In this document: one piece after another, positions 41,401-52,620 of the stretch | Position numbering within the stretch: the first letter of the stretch is position 1 | Layout of the letters: the number at the start of each line of letters is the position of its first letter | DNA from: Metaphire vulgaris | Lineage: Eukaryota > Annelida > Clitellata > Crassiclitellata > Megascolecidae | DNA length: 64,000 bases | NCBI GenBank assembly: GCA_018105865.1 | Contig: CM030832.1 | Location: 14,102,919-14,166,918, forward strand | Direction of reading: 5' to 3' | Position numbers and translations under genes: made by a program | The notes under the pieces: model-generated | What the model was told of the DNA's origin: nothing | The model's database searches: none | Seen by the model: the letters and a program-made list of their open reading frames with translations, nothing else

Positions 41401-44031
41401 AGTTGTAGTGCAATTTTAAAACATCTAATTAGACAAACTAATATATCTGGGTAGGTTAATGAAACAGTAATAAACATGCACTTTAGGGACCAATGAAGTT
41501 TCTTTACCCTCAAGAAACTCTGGAAATGTCCCATGCCACTTGATGTGACCAGTACATCCCTGCTAGTTATAGCAAACACAATTAACTGCACACATCATAT
41601 TAGGGTTTAAGCAGTTGAAGCAACGTCATAAGCAGAAAATAAATTAGAGCCTCAATGATAACCACTACAAGTTAACTGACCATCTCATAATTATAAACAA
41701 ATCACCATAAATGCAAATTGAAAAACAAGCTTTTGCATGCAGTAAAATTCATATGCTACACACTTTCAGTTCCTTGCTATAATTTTATGCAGAAGGCCCT
41801 AACCACCACTGAATCTAATAAGCATTTAAAGTGAAATCAGCTAGCTGCATTTCAGTATCTCATCCAAGCCAACCAATTTCAAACGAATAATGCTGTCAAC
41901 GTACGACGGAAGACAAAATTATAATTCCGAGTCAAAAGAACTCAACAGAAATGCACAACTGCCAGAAAATCATACAGTTTTAAAGCTCAAAATCATCTGA
42001 CTTTCTCATAATCGCCTGTTTAAATTCTAACACATAAGAAACTTAATCAACAATCAGCATTAGAAAAACAATAATAAAAGAATTAGCAAAATTTAAGGTT
42101 AAAATCAAAACTCTATAAAATAAAAGAAAGTAAACACTCAAGGCCTCTTCGTCTATGCACAACACATACACAAATGTTTGTCATAAGTGATGCACAGACA
42201 TGGGAAAATATGTACATATACTAATTTGTATTACTTTACATACATCCTTGCATATAAATAAATATAGACAAAATGTATATATTATAAATGTACATAAATA
42301 AAGCCAACTATTTACACATATACTTTGGATCTTTATTGATCTAATTAAACATAAACAACAATCAAATATAATTATTATAACTGCTTTACTTTAATTTATC
42401 AGCAATAAAACAACACAGACCAGCTCTGATAACCACGAAATAAACATGCATCAAATACCACAGTCACAATAGAAAAACCATTCTGATATGATAGCAACTC
42501 ACATAACTAGGATAAGAAAATCTCAACTAAAATAAAAACACATCTAATATAATATATATCTAAATGATTAATATTACACTATATATAAAGGAATAATGAA
42601 AAAAGTCAAATATCAACAAATTCGCAAAGCACCACAATTTCTCACTATAAAGATGCTAGTTATATCAGATGCTAGTTATATCAAGCAAGTATTCAAATAA
42701 ATTTCAACATGAAAATTATATAACAAATTCTAAAGACATCCAAAATAATTGTTTTTAAAACACAGTAAAGATTAGCCAAGTACAAGTACAAGAGAAACCA
42801 TCCTTTGACACATTCTGACAGTATGATTATCTTGAAAATAATTAAGCAAAAATACAGTACTTGACATCTGTACTGCCACTCTGACAAGGCGGAAAACACA
42901 ATGAACCCCAATCATCACCTCCTTGCATACTCTGCTCATGTAATATGATGACAAACTCAGAACTATTTTCAAGAATCAAAGGTCTTAGACATATATACAA
43001 CTGAAATCAAAGTTCATGATAAAATAGAAAGAACACCAGAAGATTTCTGCTAAGATGTGAAATTTTCATTTATGACATATCCTGAAAGTCTATTATCAGG
43101 ACAAATGTTCCAATGACAGACCAAATTGGTTTTATGCCATGAATACATCCGGCAATAATGAGAGACAAGATTTCCCTTATGGCTATCTACCAGCAGACTG
43201 TCCAACCAATACAGCATTCTACACTGAATGAAAGCTGGTAAATTATCACTAATTTTAAGGTAACTGCAAAAAGCTACTTGTCAATTTGTGACTCAAAATG
43301 TGTAGAGAAAGGTGATGGAGAATGGAATAAATGAAAAAAGTGCACTGGATACACAGACCAAAGAAAAAGTAATGAACAATATTTATAATTGTAATCACAT
43401 ATTAATTATTCAAAACCCCTTGTACAGGTTGCATCAGAAGTCACAAGAAAGATCACAAATGCACATAACACTGTCTCAATATGAGAGGAAACATGTAATA
43501 AGTACATGCGTTAAAGATTTCACATAGGAAATGAAATAAAAGCAAAAACTTTCAAACTTCATTGCTATCATTATTTCTTGTATCTATACCATCACAATAT
43601 TTCAATATATGATTCATGCATAATGCACACACATTGCTTGTTGAACACGAAACTTGCTGTGAAATACATAGATCTGAAATAATATAAGGATCAATCCATT
43701 CATGCATAATATTTCATGAAAATAACAAAGTCTGCTGAAAATAATATAATTAAATATCAATAACAATCAGAAAAAGTTGATAGTATGGAAATTATCAGAA
43801 GAGGCATCTAATCCATTTCCAACAAAAAAACCACAATGTGAAAGCCATCAATGAAAATGAAACACAAAGAATAATGTAACCTGCATTGAACTACCTGTAA
43901 AAATCATAAACTTCAACCTATATTGTATGAATATCATGAATATACACAAAAAACCTTTAACACATTTAAGAGAAAACAACCATACGTATGCATACATCTA
44001 TTTCCAGATAGATTTTTGTTCAGCTTCAAGT
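38445..44031 (-). other. YTHDF: Probable long U-rich 3' UTR of YTHDF
   Basis: About 5.6 kb without open frames or recognisable repeats, with a strong and uniform A-over-T bias on the + strand (U-rich in a minus-strand transcript). It begins right at the YTHDF stop codon and ends near a minus-strand AATAAA (complement at 38462-38467), where the composition changes. Three UGUANAUA Pumilio-type words are present on the minus strand (42992-42999, 42309-42316, 42209-42216). Earlier AATAAA words occur, so shorter isoforms are possible. This is inference from composition; long 3' UTRs are known for vertebrate YTHDF genes. Confidence 0.5.
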
Positions 44032-47000
44032 TTATTTTCTGTAGTTTTCTTTATTCTGTGAAATAAACACAGAAGCAATTGTTAACGACTTTTCATCAAA
44101 TTAAAAAAAAATTTAAGTGGTGTTTCTGTATCTGAATATATTTAAGCATCAAATACCTAGGAGCCCAAAGGTTGACTTGGCTTTATTCGCTAGAGGGCAG
44201 TGGCAAAAATGAGGAGTAGCATTAAGCTGCAAGGCACTCCAGTCATAAGGCATAGCATCCAAAAGATGCAATTACCTAAATACATGCACAATTATGAACA
44301 AACACACGCACGAAAATAATAAAGATAACAACAATTGGACCAATCAATTTTAATAACTTTAATTGCACTGAATCAAAAGTTAAGACCTTACCACTATAAA
44401 GTGACAGCATCTAGAGCAGAGGTTCTCAACCTGTGGGTCGCGACCCCCAGGGGGGTCGAATGACGATTTGCCAGGGGTCGCCCGAGACCATCAGAAATAT
44501 GGGGTTGTCTCTTTTCCTGTTATTGTACAAAATTTCCTCAGTGGTAGTTACGACGTATTAGTTGTCTTACTATCATTGTCTTTTGAGGATAGACATGGAG
44601 ACAATTAAATAATAACGATTTCGAACATTTTTATTGTCGTAGCATTATTATTTTTAGCAGTTTACATTGTGAACGAAAATTAATTTTACCGTTGGGGGTC
44701 GCCACATCATGGGGAATTGAATTAAAAGGGTCGCGGCACTATAAAGGTTGAGAACCACTGATCTAGAGTCTAGGCCTTGGAAATTGATGAAACCATTCAG
44801 TCTATCTCTATCATTTTATTGTTCAGCTCTAGACTTAACTAACTTTATTTAGCGACATCGTAACAATCGACAACAGGTAATATATACACTGTAGTTATGT
44901 CTAGGCTAGATTCACAATTCTGCCAACATCTGAGATAAGCAGATCAATAACTCAAATAAAAAGTAAGAACAAAGCACTATTCATTAAGTAACATAACATT
45001 AAACAAGCTTACTTTTCTTTCATCTTCCTGACGCTGCTTGTAATGAGAGAAATCGTCAAAGATAGAAGTTGCATGATGATACTGATGTATTATGTGCATG
45101 ACCTGCTTTCCCTTCTCTGGTGGCACTTCTTGTGTATCACGTGAATTCGTAACTGGCTTATTTTCATTGTTTTCCAGCTTAATGTGGCGCAGTTGGCTGT
45201 TCGGAACGTCCTTGACGTATATCCAGCGGACCTCAAACTGTCCCTTCCATTTACTCTGAGCCCATATTGTTGACGTTGCATCGTAGTCAACGGACGATGT
45301 CATTTCGGCAATGCCACAAAAATGTCCACTGCCGTTGACACTAAAGAACAAGTAGACAGCGCCTTGACCATGGCTCTCCTGGTACGCTGCATCCAAACGC
45401 TTGTTGCCATATTCAGTGCTGCACCAAATGTTGTATTTGATTGACCGATACACATCGTCCTCGGAATAACTTTTGATGATGAAAAATCGAGCATTTTCAA
45501 GATTGAAGCTAAACTCGCTTGGATTGTACTGTCCAAAGTTTGGTATATTTCCAACGGAGCCGTGCAACAAGTCAAAGTTTAGACCTCTCTGAGAACCATC
45601 AGCAGTAGCATAAGTTGCATGAGCAGAACCATCAAATTCCAATTTTACAGGCATGGTGCCTGCTGCCGAAGAACTTTGGACGACAGGGGCAACCGAACTG
45701 TGTGGGTGGATCGTGCCATCCCACATCAACTGGGCATTCCATCTACCATTGTCAAGGCCATTCTGAGGTGCTCTGGGAACTTTATTCAGATGAGAATACT
45801 GATTGGCTGTGAGCATCCACGATGCACCATCATGTCCTAATGATGAAGCCCCAACAGAAGGCATCAACGACAGAGCATAACCAAGCTGCTGCTGCTGACC
45901 ATCTTCCAGTCGCATCCCATCCAGCGACTGCTGGATAGCTTTAACATCAACATCTGCAGTATGGTCACCATTAATCATCAAGTAGTTCTCTGCTCCAATG
46001 CCGTCGACGAAATAGTAGCCTTCCGTACTGGTTTGGTTGCCTCCAACAACAACACCTGCATTCCATTCACTGTATTCCACTCCTGGATACCAGCCACAAC
46101 TCAAGTTTTGAGAGTAATCAAGGCCCCTGAAAATGGGCCCACCTGATATGTAATTACCACTCATGTCGTATCCGCCTATATAAGTGACAGGCTCGGTGGC
46201 AGCCCACATGATGTTTTCACCCAGTGGCTGACCTTGTGCAGCACCAACTGATATATAAGGTGCATAATGACTGGGCAAGCAAGCATCAGTTGTCGAACCG
46301 CTTCCTGAGACCAATTGAAAGTCACTCTTGATAGTCAAAAAGAAAACACATTTTATTCGCAAGCGGAAAAAATTAAATCAAAACTAAATAAAATAGATTC
46401 AAATGTCATCAATTATCAAATTATATTGAATAGTTAAACATCTCCGTTAATCATAGTGTCTACAAAAATTAATATTCAATCTAACAATTTGGTAATAACG
46501 ACTGTATAATAATATAGAGCCCAGCATCGATATAACATTTGGAAGGCGAATTATTACAGAGCCTTGAAATTCATGGGTTTTGTAAAGATAATCTTGCAAT
46601 CAGCGCATTGTATTGTTGCTGAACTGTCTCGAATAATGTAATATATGAAAATATTCTGCTGTTATTTCGATAAAGTAGCAATAAAATAAATGCTGATTAT
46701 ATCATAATTCATCAATTTCCAGTTTTCTCCATTTCATAGCATAAGCCAATGATGAATAAAACTATTAACTTCTTATATAATAGACACTTTTCTGCATTTA
46801 ATTTAACTAAACTAGTTTTGGGAATATTGTGAAATTTCATACCTGGTGAGCATGTCTTAAAGAAAGCTCTGAGTCACCCCACTGCTTAGCAGCAGGCACT
46901 GAAGTAACAGTGGCTACAATAGCAACCAAAATAAAGAGGAAACAATAAAACAACATATATCACTGGCAATCTTCAGTCAAAAGTTAGCATTCACACCAGT

Positions 47001-50000
47001 GAAGGTTTCTCTTAACCCTTTAACAGGGGAATAAAATTTTACAAACCCTCCCCAAATGAGGTCAAAAATGAGGTTTGCACCGTTGTTTAGCATTTTTATT
47101 GTTCTTTCTAACGATCCGTGCCAAAAAGAAAGCGGGTGGGGTCCACCCTACAGCCTAAAATATGACCCGCTCCCCAAGGTTTTTAAAAATTTTGTTCAAG
47201 CTCAATAGCAAAACGTTTTCATCGGTGACCACCTAGGTGAGCGGCAAAGTTGTAGGCGGGTGTAATTGGAACAGAATAGTTCAAAAATTTTGAAGATCGG
47301 ACCCAATTTGGGGTAGTTATCACTTTTAAAACCCCAGAACTCATTGCTCGGAGAAATGAACATTTTGCAGAAATTTTTCAATCTGAAAAAGCGAACATCT
47401 CAGTATATTTCAGGCTATATAGAAGCTAAAAAAATGAGGTTTGCACCGTTGTTTAGCATTTTTATTGTTCTTTCTAACCATCCATGCCCAAAAAATTTGG
47501 GGGTAGGGTCCACTCTACAGCCTAAAATCAGACCCCCTCCCAAAAAATATTTTCAAAGCTCAATAGCAAGAAATTTCCAGCGGTGACCCTCCCCCTAGTG
47601 TGAGCGACAAAGCTGTAGGAGGGTGTAATAGGAACAGAATAGTTCAAGAATTTTGAAGATCGGACCCAATTTGGCGTAGTTATCATTTTTCAAACCCTAG
47701 AAATGTGTCTTTTCAAAACCAATAATTCGACTCTCGGTCAAATAAGGCCTATTTTCCTTGCTTAGGGTGGCAACATTAGCTAAAAGCGAGCCACCATCTA
47801 TCGAATGGATAGATACTAAAGAGATATATAGCATTGGACGTGTCTCAACCGTTGTGCCCAAATAACGAAACGCTACGAAACTACACGACGTCTCAGCGAC
47901 GTTGCACCCAAATAGTGAACGGCGGTGGCCGACATCGGAGCGACGTCGCGCCCACTTGAGAGGTTAAGACTGCATAGCTGTACAACCATAAAAATTCTTA
48001 CAATGAAATTGTAAAAAATTAAACAGCAAATCATAGGCTAATAACTGAATTATCATTTCTACTGCAGATGTGCTGCTTACTGAATACATGAATATTTGTA
48101 GCAGAATTGGAAGTTTCCACACTGATAAAATCAGTGAAGTTTTGATCGGCAATTTCTATTAGTATTAGGGCTGGTCCGAATATTCGCTTCGGCGCCGAAT
48201 AGTGTGACGAATAGTCTATTCGTATTCGTTCGAATAGTGCTGGTCAAAACGAATATGAATAGTGGTCACATGACATTAACATTTTGCATACAGTTTAAAA
48301 CTTCAGATTAATAAATTCAAGTGCCATAGATAACATTTTGTTCTATTTTCCCAGTCGAAACAGCACTATACAAATGTATCAATCTGAACTTGCGTTAAAA
48401 GAATTATTCTAGGCAGAATATGTCCATCTATTAGTTAAACCATACGGTAATGTTAGTAAAACATATTTGAATTAAATTTCTTCTTTGAATAAAAATTAAA
48501 ATCAAATATATTATTTCAGCTAGCGATGGATAGGCGACGCCCGATTTGAAAGTTGTTTAAGATTTGTGAAGACGAAAATAAAGCATTGTGCACGTTAAAC
48601 TCGTTAATGAGCAGTACCATCATTTTTCATGGCGGTGGTTCCTCGACATCGTTCACAACAAATGCGATGCACAATCATGTCGTACAAACACACGGCCAAG
48701 TAAGAACAGATGGTCTTTAAAGTCTTTACTTCTACTTTGTGTGTTTAATTTGTCTTTTGTCCACACTGGAAGTTGCTAAACTATACATATATATGTTATA
48801 TGAGGGTTCTTATAAGTAGTAATAGTATTGTGGTAGCACACAGCACTATTGCTGACCGCATTATGGCGACTTTCATCAGGAGGGGTATGGTATACACTAT
48901 TCGTATTCGTTATTCGTCAAATAGTGAATCTGACTATTCGTATTCGTCCAAATAGCTCAAAACCCCTATTCGGACCAGCCCTAATTTCTACAACAATGAT
49001 ATACAAGTACTGTATATATTCGTGATAAAGTCGATCCGAGTATAAGTCGACCCCTAGATTTTGGGGATTTGAAGGTGTCTAATGTCATTGACCCGGCTAT
49101 AAATCGAAGTGACGTCATTGCGGCGAACCCTCTTGAGGTGATAGTGAGAGTCGGAACAATGGCGGACGCGAAGTGGGCATGTGGCGGCAGCGGCGCCATT
49201 GTTTTGATTGAAAAACTGCGTTTTAGCTTTGAACTATCGAGAAACTTAACGATTTTGACATTCCCAGATTGATTCCCGACAATTAAGAAAATTTTAAACC
49301 TGCTATTCGCTCATTCTTGACAATATAAAAATCTTAATTACCGGTAATCTTGAATTTTTTATATTTATGTAGCGCCAATAATTAATTAATATTTAAGTGG
49401 CGCCTATAAATTACCAATCTTAAAATCGCTGATGTCAACTTTTATTTAGATGCCGTAGCGTATGTTGAAAATAATTAATTACGCAAAGAGTTAGCTAAAT
49501 TAATTATTTTCGACATCCTATGTATGGAAACTTTACCCAACAGTTAGTGCCTCGCGTATAAGTCGAGGTCAGGATATATAACCTGTGAATTGGCCTTAAA
49601 TTTCTCGACTTTATCACGAATATATACGGTATATGGATTATGGTATTGCAATTTAGATCTGTGCCGCAATAATAAAACCCAATTCCTCATTCTTAATGTC
49701 CAATACAGTCATTAATTATAAAGTACCATTACAGTACATGCATTTAGACCAAGCTCATCAATGCATGCTCAACGTCTGAATCCAGTTGTATCAAAATTAG
49801 GTCTTCAATTGTATTGCAAGTGCGGTGTGTGTGCACGCACGTGCGCATGTGTGTGTGGTTATTCAGTGGCAATGGCTGTCACCAGCCATTATTAAAACTG
49901 GTTGATTCCATCAGCGTCAGTTTTTCAGCATTCTCCTTAGGGGCTGTCCATTAATTAAGTCAACAAATTAGGGAAAGGCGGTTTGAAAAAGTTTGACAGT

Positions 50001-51311
50001 TGTTGACAGAGGGGTGGGGCAGGGTCAAGAGACGTTGACATCAACAATTTCATTTTTTTACAAATGATAAAAAATAGGAAATTTCATGGAATACTATTTA
50101 TTACAATGGAAAAAAGCCTGACAAGCAAAAACAAGGTCATCACCACCACATTATCACACTTGATGAACAAAAGAAAGGGGAAAAGGTCTCGTCGCTGCAA
50201 AAATAATAACCTCAACTTTTTAGGGGACCCATCCCTGGTCTTAGTGGGAGGGAGGGGTCATAAGATTTTGACATAATTATAGGGGGTCACTGAAAGTTGA
50301 CAATTGTTCACAAGGGGGAGGGGGTCAAAAATTGTTGACATAATTAATGGACAGTCCCTTAGGTCATCAACATTAATATGTACAATGATGTCCACAGAAA
50401 GTTGGTCTACCACAGGAAAACCATAATAAATGATCCCATAAAACTGCCCTTTGAGTGAGCTCCATTCACAATAACAAATATCAATACAAAGTAACTGAGC
50501 CACAAGATACAGACAGGTGAAATCTTACAAGACCGATACACTGAAATCGGTAATCCTGCAGTTTAGGTGCATAAATTATATTAGTTATTTTAAATTATAT
50601 TTTTAACATTAAAACCTCTGTATAACAACAAAAGTATCTTTATTATTTCATAAAGTTAACATAACAGCAACTTACTTGTGAATATCACTATCATCAGGAT
50701 TGACGAAGTGATGTTGATGGACTACAACATCATGCATGTATATGCCATTGCCAATACGGTCAATATTTTCGTAAGTCGGCCAACCATAAGAAATTATATG
50801 TGTACCAGGGAGAATAAATCTCTTAATTAATGGCTCCAGCATAGCAGCTGTGCGATTAGGAACCTCGATCAGAAAACACTTATCCGTGCCGCGTTCAATG
50901 CTGCCAAACACAAAATAATTTACGCACCTAAACTGCAGGATTACCCTGAAATCTTACCTTGCTCTGCAACACTACTCGGATTCTACAAAACAACAAAAGA
51001 ACATACAGAACCGCTTTAAATACGCAAAATCTCGTGATTTCTACAGCAATTTAGTAGAAGGTAACCGTAATAGCTGCTTATTCCCAGGCGCTTAATCTAC
51101 CGTTAAAAAGTTTATAGCCGATGTTTAGTGGTCAGCAAGGCAGGGTCAATTCCAGATATCAGTCAGACTTACAACATATAACAATCAAATTATACGCCAA
51201 ATTCAAAACTATAGAAGTTTATGGGACTGGGTTGGCGATAGTGACCACGACTATGACACAGGAGAGGCGACTAACCTGCTGCTGTTGGTGGTGGTCGACG
51301 CCCGCAGACAT
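44032..51311 (-). CDS. YTHDF: YTHDF-type m6A-mRNA reader, 5 coding exons
   Basis: Exons on the minus strand: 51311-51276, 50982-50958, 46913-46843, 46326-45013, 44055-44032. The total is 1470 nt, 489 aa, all phases consistent; vertebrate YTHDF1-3 are longer, about 560-585 aa. YTHDF proteins bind N6-methyladenosine in cytoplasmic mRNA and promote decay or alter translation. The N-terminus [12 protein letters not shown] recalls the MSA start of the vertebrate proteins. Residues 45-320 are low-complexity, rich in Gly, Asn, Ser and Tyr. The YTH domain spans about 324-465: [64 protein letters not shown]. The three aromatic-cage tryptophans are all present (345, 399, 404) with the spacing of human YTHDF2 432/486/491. 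The large exon starts at AGT after a pyrimidine-rich acceptor; a nearer CAG would break the frame. The gene appears single in this window, so the vertebrate paralog number is not assigned. Confidence 0.93.
44150..44280 (+). repeat. SINE-like fragment in YTHDF intron 4
   Basis: It contains GGTTGACTTGGC (B-box-like) and GGCAAAAATGAGGAGTAGC, matching the central word of the SINEs at 19288 and 25064, then AAGCTGCAAGG as in the 25064 copy. The head is lost. Confidence 0.5.
44417..44760. mobile_element. hAT-type MITE, 344 bp, perfect 8-bp TSD ATCTAGAG
   Basis: The ends CAGAGGTTCTCAACC and GGTTGAGAACCACTG are inverted with one mismatch. ATCTAGAG is at 44409-44416 and 44761-44768. Subterminal GGGTCGCGACCCCC and GGGTCGCGGC words are present. 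A related, internally altered copy lies at 53415-53689. It lies in YTHDF intron 4. Confidence 0.9.
46384..46842 (-). other. YTHDF intron 3, no further feature
   Basis: AT-rich intron sequence between the 71-nt third exon and the large fourth exon. The stretch just upstream of the large exon is pyrimidine-rich on the minus strand. Confidence 0.6.
47060..47705. repeat. Two tandem copies of a 366-bp unit, YTHDF intron 2
   Basis: The segment starting GAGGTTTGCACCGTTGTTTA at about 47070 recurs at about 47436, and both copies contain TTTATTGTTCTTTCTAAC, CTACAGCCTAAAAT, CAATAGCAA, GGTGACC, GAACAGAATAGTTCAA and GAAGATCGGACCCAATTTGG. The copies differ by scattered substitutions. A TTAACCCTTTAACAGGGG word, like one piggyBac-type end, precedes them at about 47014. 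No coding function. Confidence 0.75.
48166..48983. mobile_element. hAT-type element with ATTCGTATTCG subterminal repeats
   Basis: The ends TAGGGCTGGTCCGAATA and TATTCGGACCAGCCCTA are perfect 17-bp inverts. Both subterminal regions contain iterated ATTCGTATTCG and CGAATAGT words. The right flank AATTTCTA recurs on the left at 48151-48158, but 7 bp away from the TIR. There is no transposase in the 818 bp. It lies in YTHDF intron 2. Confidence 0.7.
49008..49631. mobile_element. DNA transposon with 27-bp TIRs flanked by TA
   Basis: The left end CTGTATATATTCGTGATAAA and the inverted right end continue to AGTCGA with one mismatch (TTTATCACGAATATATACGG). TA flanks both sides. GTATAAGTCGA words recur inside both ends. 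The 624-bp element has no transposase. The TA duplication is compatible with the Tc1/mariner superfamily, but other assignments are possible. It lies in YTHDF intron 2. Confidence 0.6.
49940..50358. mobile_element. PIF/Harbinger-type MITE, TSD TTA
   Basis: The ends GGGGCTGTCCATTAATTA and TAATTAATGGACAGTCCC are inverted, and TTA flanks at 49937-49939 and 50359-50361. A 3-bp TTA duplication points to PIF/Harbinger rather than hAT. Subterminal GTTGACA words are iterated on both sides. One copy of the GACAAGCAAAAACAAGGTCATC motif lies at 50119-50140. It lies in YTHDF intron 2. Confidence 0.65.
50549..50945 (-). mobile_element. Merlin-like (IS1595/ISXO2 transposase) element, perfect 8-bp TSD CTGAAATC
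   Basis: The ends GGTAATCCTGCAGTTTAGG and CCTAAACTGCAGGATTACC are inverted. CTGAAATC is at 50541-50548 and 50946-50953. The minus strand carries an ISXO2-like transposase fragment. The 8-bp duplication and IS1595-type transposase fit the Merlin superfamily. It is inserted in YTHDF intron 2, occupying positions from +5 of the intron. Confidence 0.75.
50672..50935 (-). pseudogene. ISXO2-like transposase fragment, catalytically dead
   Basis: The minus-strand frame encodes [20 protein letters not shown], then [17 protein letters not shown] and [16 protein letters not shown], the middle part of an ISXO2/IS1595 DDE domain. The expected second catalytic Asp (IISDGW-type block) is Tyr here, and the first Asp and the final Glu block are missing. 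Splice-like signals bound it (TGTTTGGCAG upstream, GTAAGT after CACAA), but splicing it into YTHDF would hit a stop codon within a few codons. It is a remnant, not an exon of the host gene. Confidence 0.75.
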
Positions 51312-51520
51312 CTCATCGATCAAAGGCAGCGAAATAAGACGACGACAGCGGCGTGCCGGCGTCACATCGATCGTCGTTTCACGATTATTTACGATTTTTC
51401 AAGAATATCGTAATTAAATTCCAACAACTTTCGACAAACGGCTACGACGACGACAGCCTCGGTCTCATAGATTTATCTCGCACTAGCCGCAATTGCGTAA
51501 TTTCACAGCATTTATACAGC
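51312..51520 (-). promoter_or_regulatory. YTHDF: Probable YTHDF promoter and 5' UTR
   Basis: This CpG-containing stretch (CGACGACAGCGGCGTGCCGG, CATCGATCGTCG on the + strand) lies directly upstream of the YTHDF start codon and contrasts with the AT-rich gene body. No TATA box is evident. The exact start is unknown. Confidence 0.45.
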
Positions 51521-51528
51521 GCTTTTAT

Positions 51529-51663
<135 letters not shown>

Positions 51664-51779
51664 CAACAATACCAACAAGGTTTAAAGTGGTACAGTAGGG
51701 TCTGCCCTGTGTGAAAACCATTGTTAGAAGTTATCGTCGAGACGAAGTCTGAGATAGGCTAGTTTGGAGACGAGGAATA

Positions 51780-52620
51780 ATAAAATTAATAATTATACAC
51801 TTCTATAGCACCAGTTCTAATACCCAGACCTGAGGAGAGGGGGTGCAGCCGGTACATTGTTCCGGGGCCCATGGAGCTCAAAGGGGCCCGGGTCCAGTGA
51901 CGATGATGCAATATAATAAGCGATGAAGTCGATAAGGTTTTTTTGCTTGTCAGGTTTTTCGGAGGTTGATAATTTTTTTCAGTGCCCGTCAAGTCTAACA
52001 GGTTGGCCAGGCATGAACGCCCCTTTCTAAATCCGTGCTGACTATCTTTAGCAATGTTGTGCCTAGTCAAATGTTCCAGCTAAAATGCTCTTTCAGTATT
52101 TTTTCCATAACTTTATCGATTACAGAAGTTAGGCTCACTGGTCTGTAATTGCCTGGTTCACTTCGTTTTCCCTTCCTGAAGGCTGACTAATGCATCTCTC
52201 CAGTCTTGTACGTGGTACTACTCCAGTTCTGAGTGATTCATTAATTATAAAAGCAATTGCATGTCCTATTTCATTTCGAACCTCGTAAAGAAACTTCGGA
52301 TGTAAGCCATCTAATCCTGGGCTCTTGTCTGTCTTTAAATTGGTCAAAACCTTGATAACACATTCTTTTGTACACACTAGGCTATATCTGTTAGCATTTC
52401 TTCTTCATTTCCATCAAACATAATTTTGGCTTCTGGCATAGTATTTGTATTTTCCTCTGTAAATACTGAACAAAAATAGTTATTTAGAATCTGTGCAGTT
52501 TCAACATCGTCTGTAATTGCACATCCTGCGCTGTCCAAGAGGGGGCCGACTGTGTCCTTTCGTTTCAACTTTCTATTACAATATTTGTAGAAACTTTTAG
52601 TCTACTGTTCTACCCTGTTA
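51780..52620 (-). mobile_element. LINE fragment, N-terminal part of the RT domain
   Basis: Minus strand in order: DTVGPLLDSAGCAITDDVE, AQILNNYFCSVFTEEN (linker before RT), VLTNLKTDKSPGLDGLHPKF, FIINESLRTGVVP, then after frame breaks GFRKGRSCLANLLDL. These are the usual RT motifs 0-3 of CR1/Jockey-type LINEs. Frame breaks are many. Near 51810-51955 a short piece of a GGGGCCC-type MITE containing the GACAAGCAAAAAA motif (minus strand) is inserted. Confidence 0.75.

Noticed and set aside
45090..46146. Open frames in other frames and on the + strand across 45-46 kb
   Set aside because: They are shadows of the 1314-nt YTHDF exon.
46304..46326. CAG acceptor at 46305 for the large YTHDF exon
   Set aside because: Using it would join the 71-nt exon out of frame; the AAG acceptor at 46327 keeps the frame and has the better pyrimidine tract.
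50672..50911. ISXO2-like frame as an alternative YTHDF exon
   Set aside because: It has splice-like borders, but joining it to exon 2 reads into a stop within about ten codons, and it is framed by TIRs and a target duplication.
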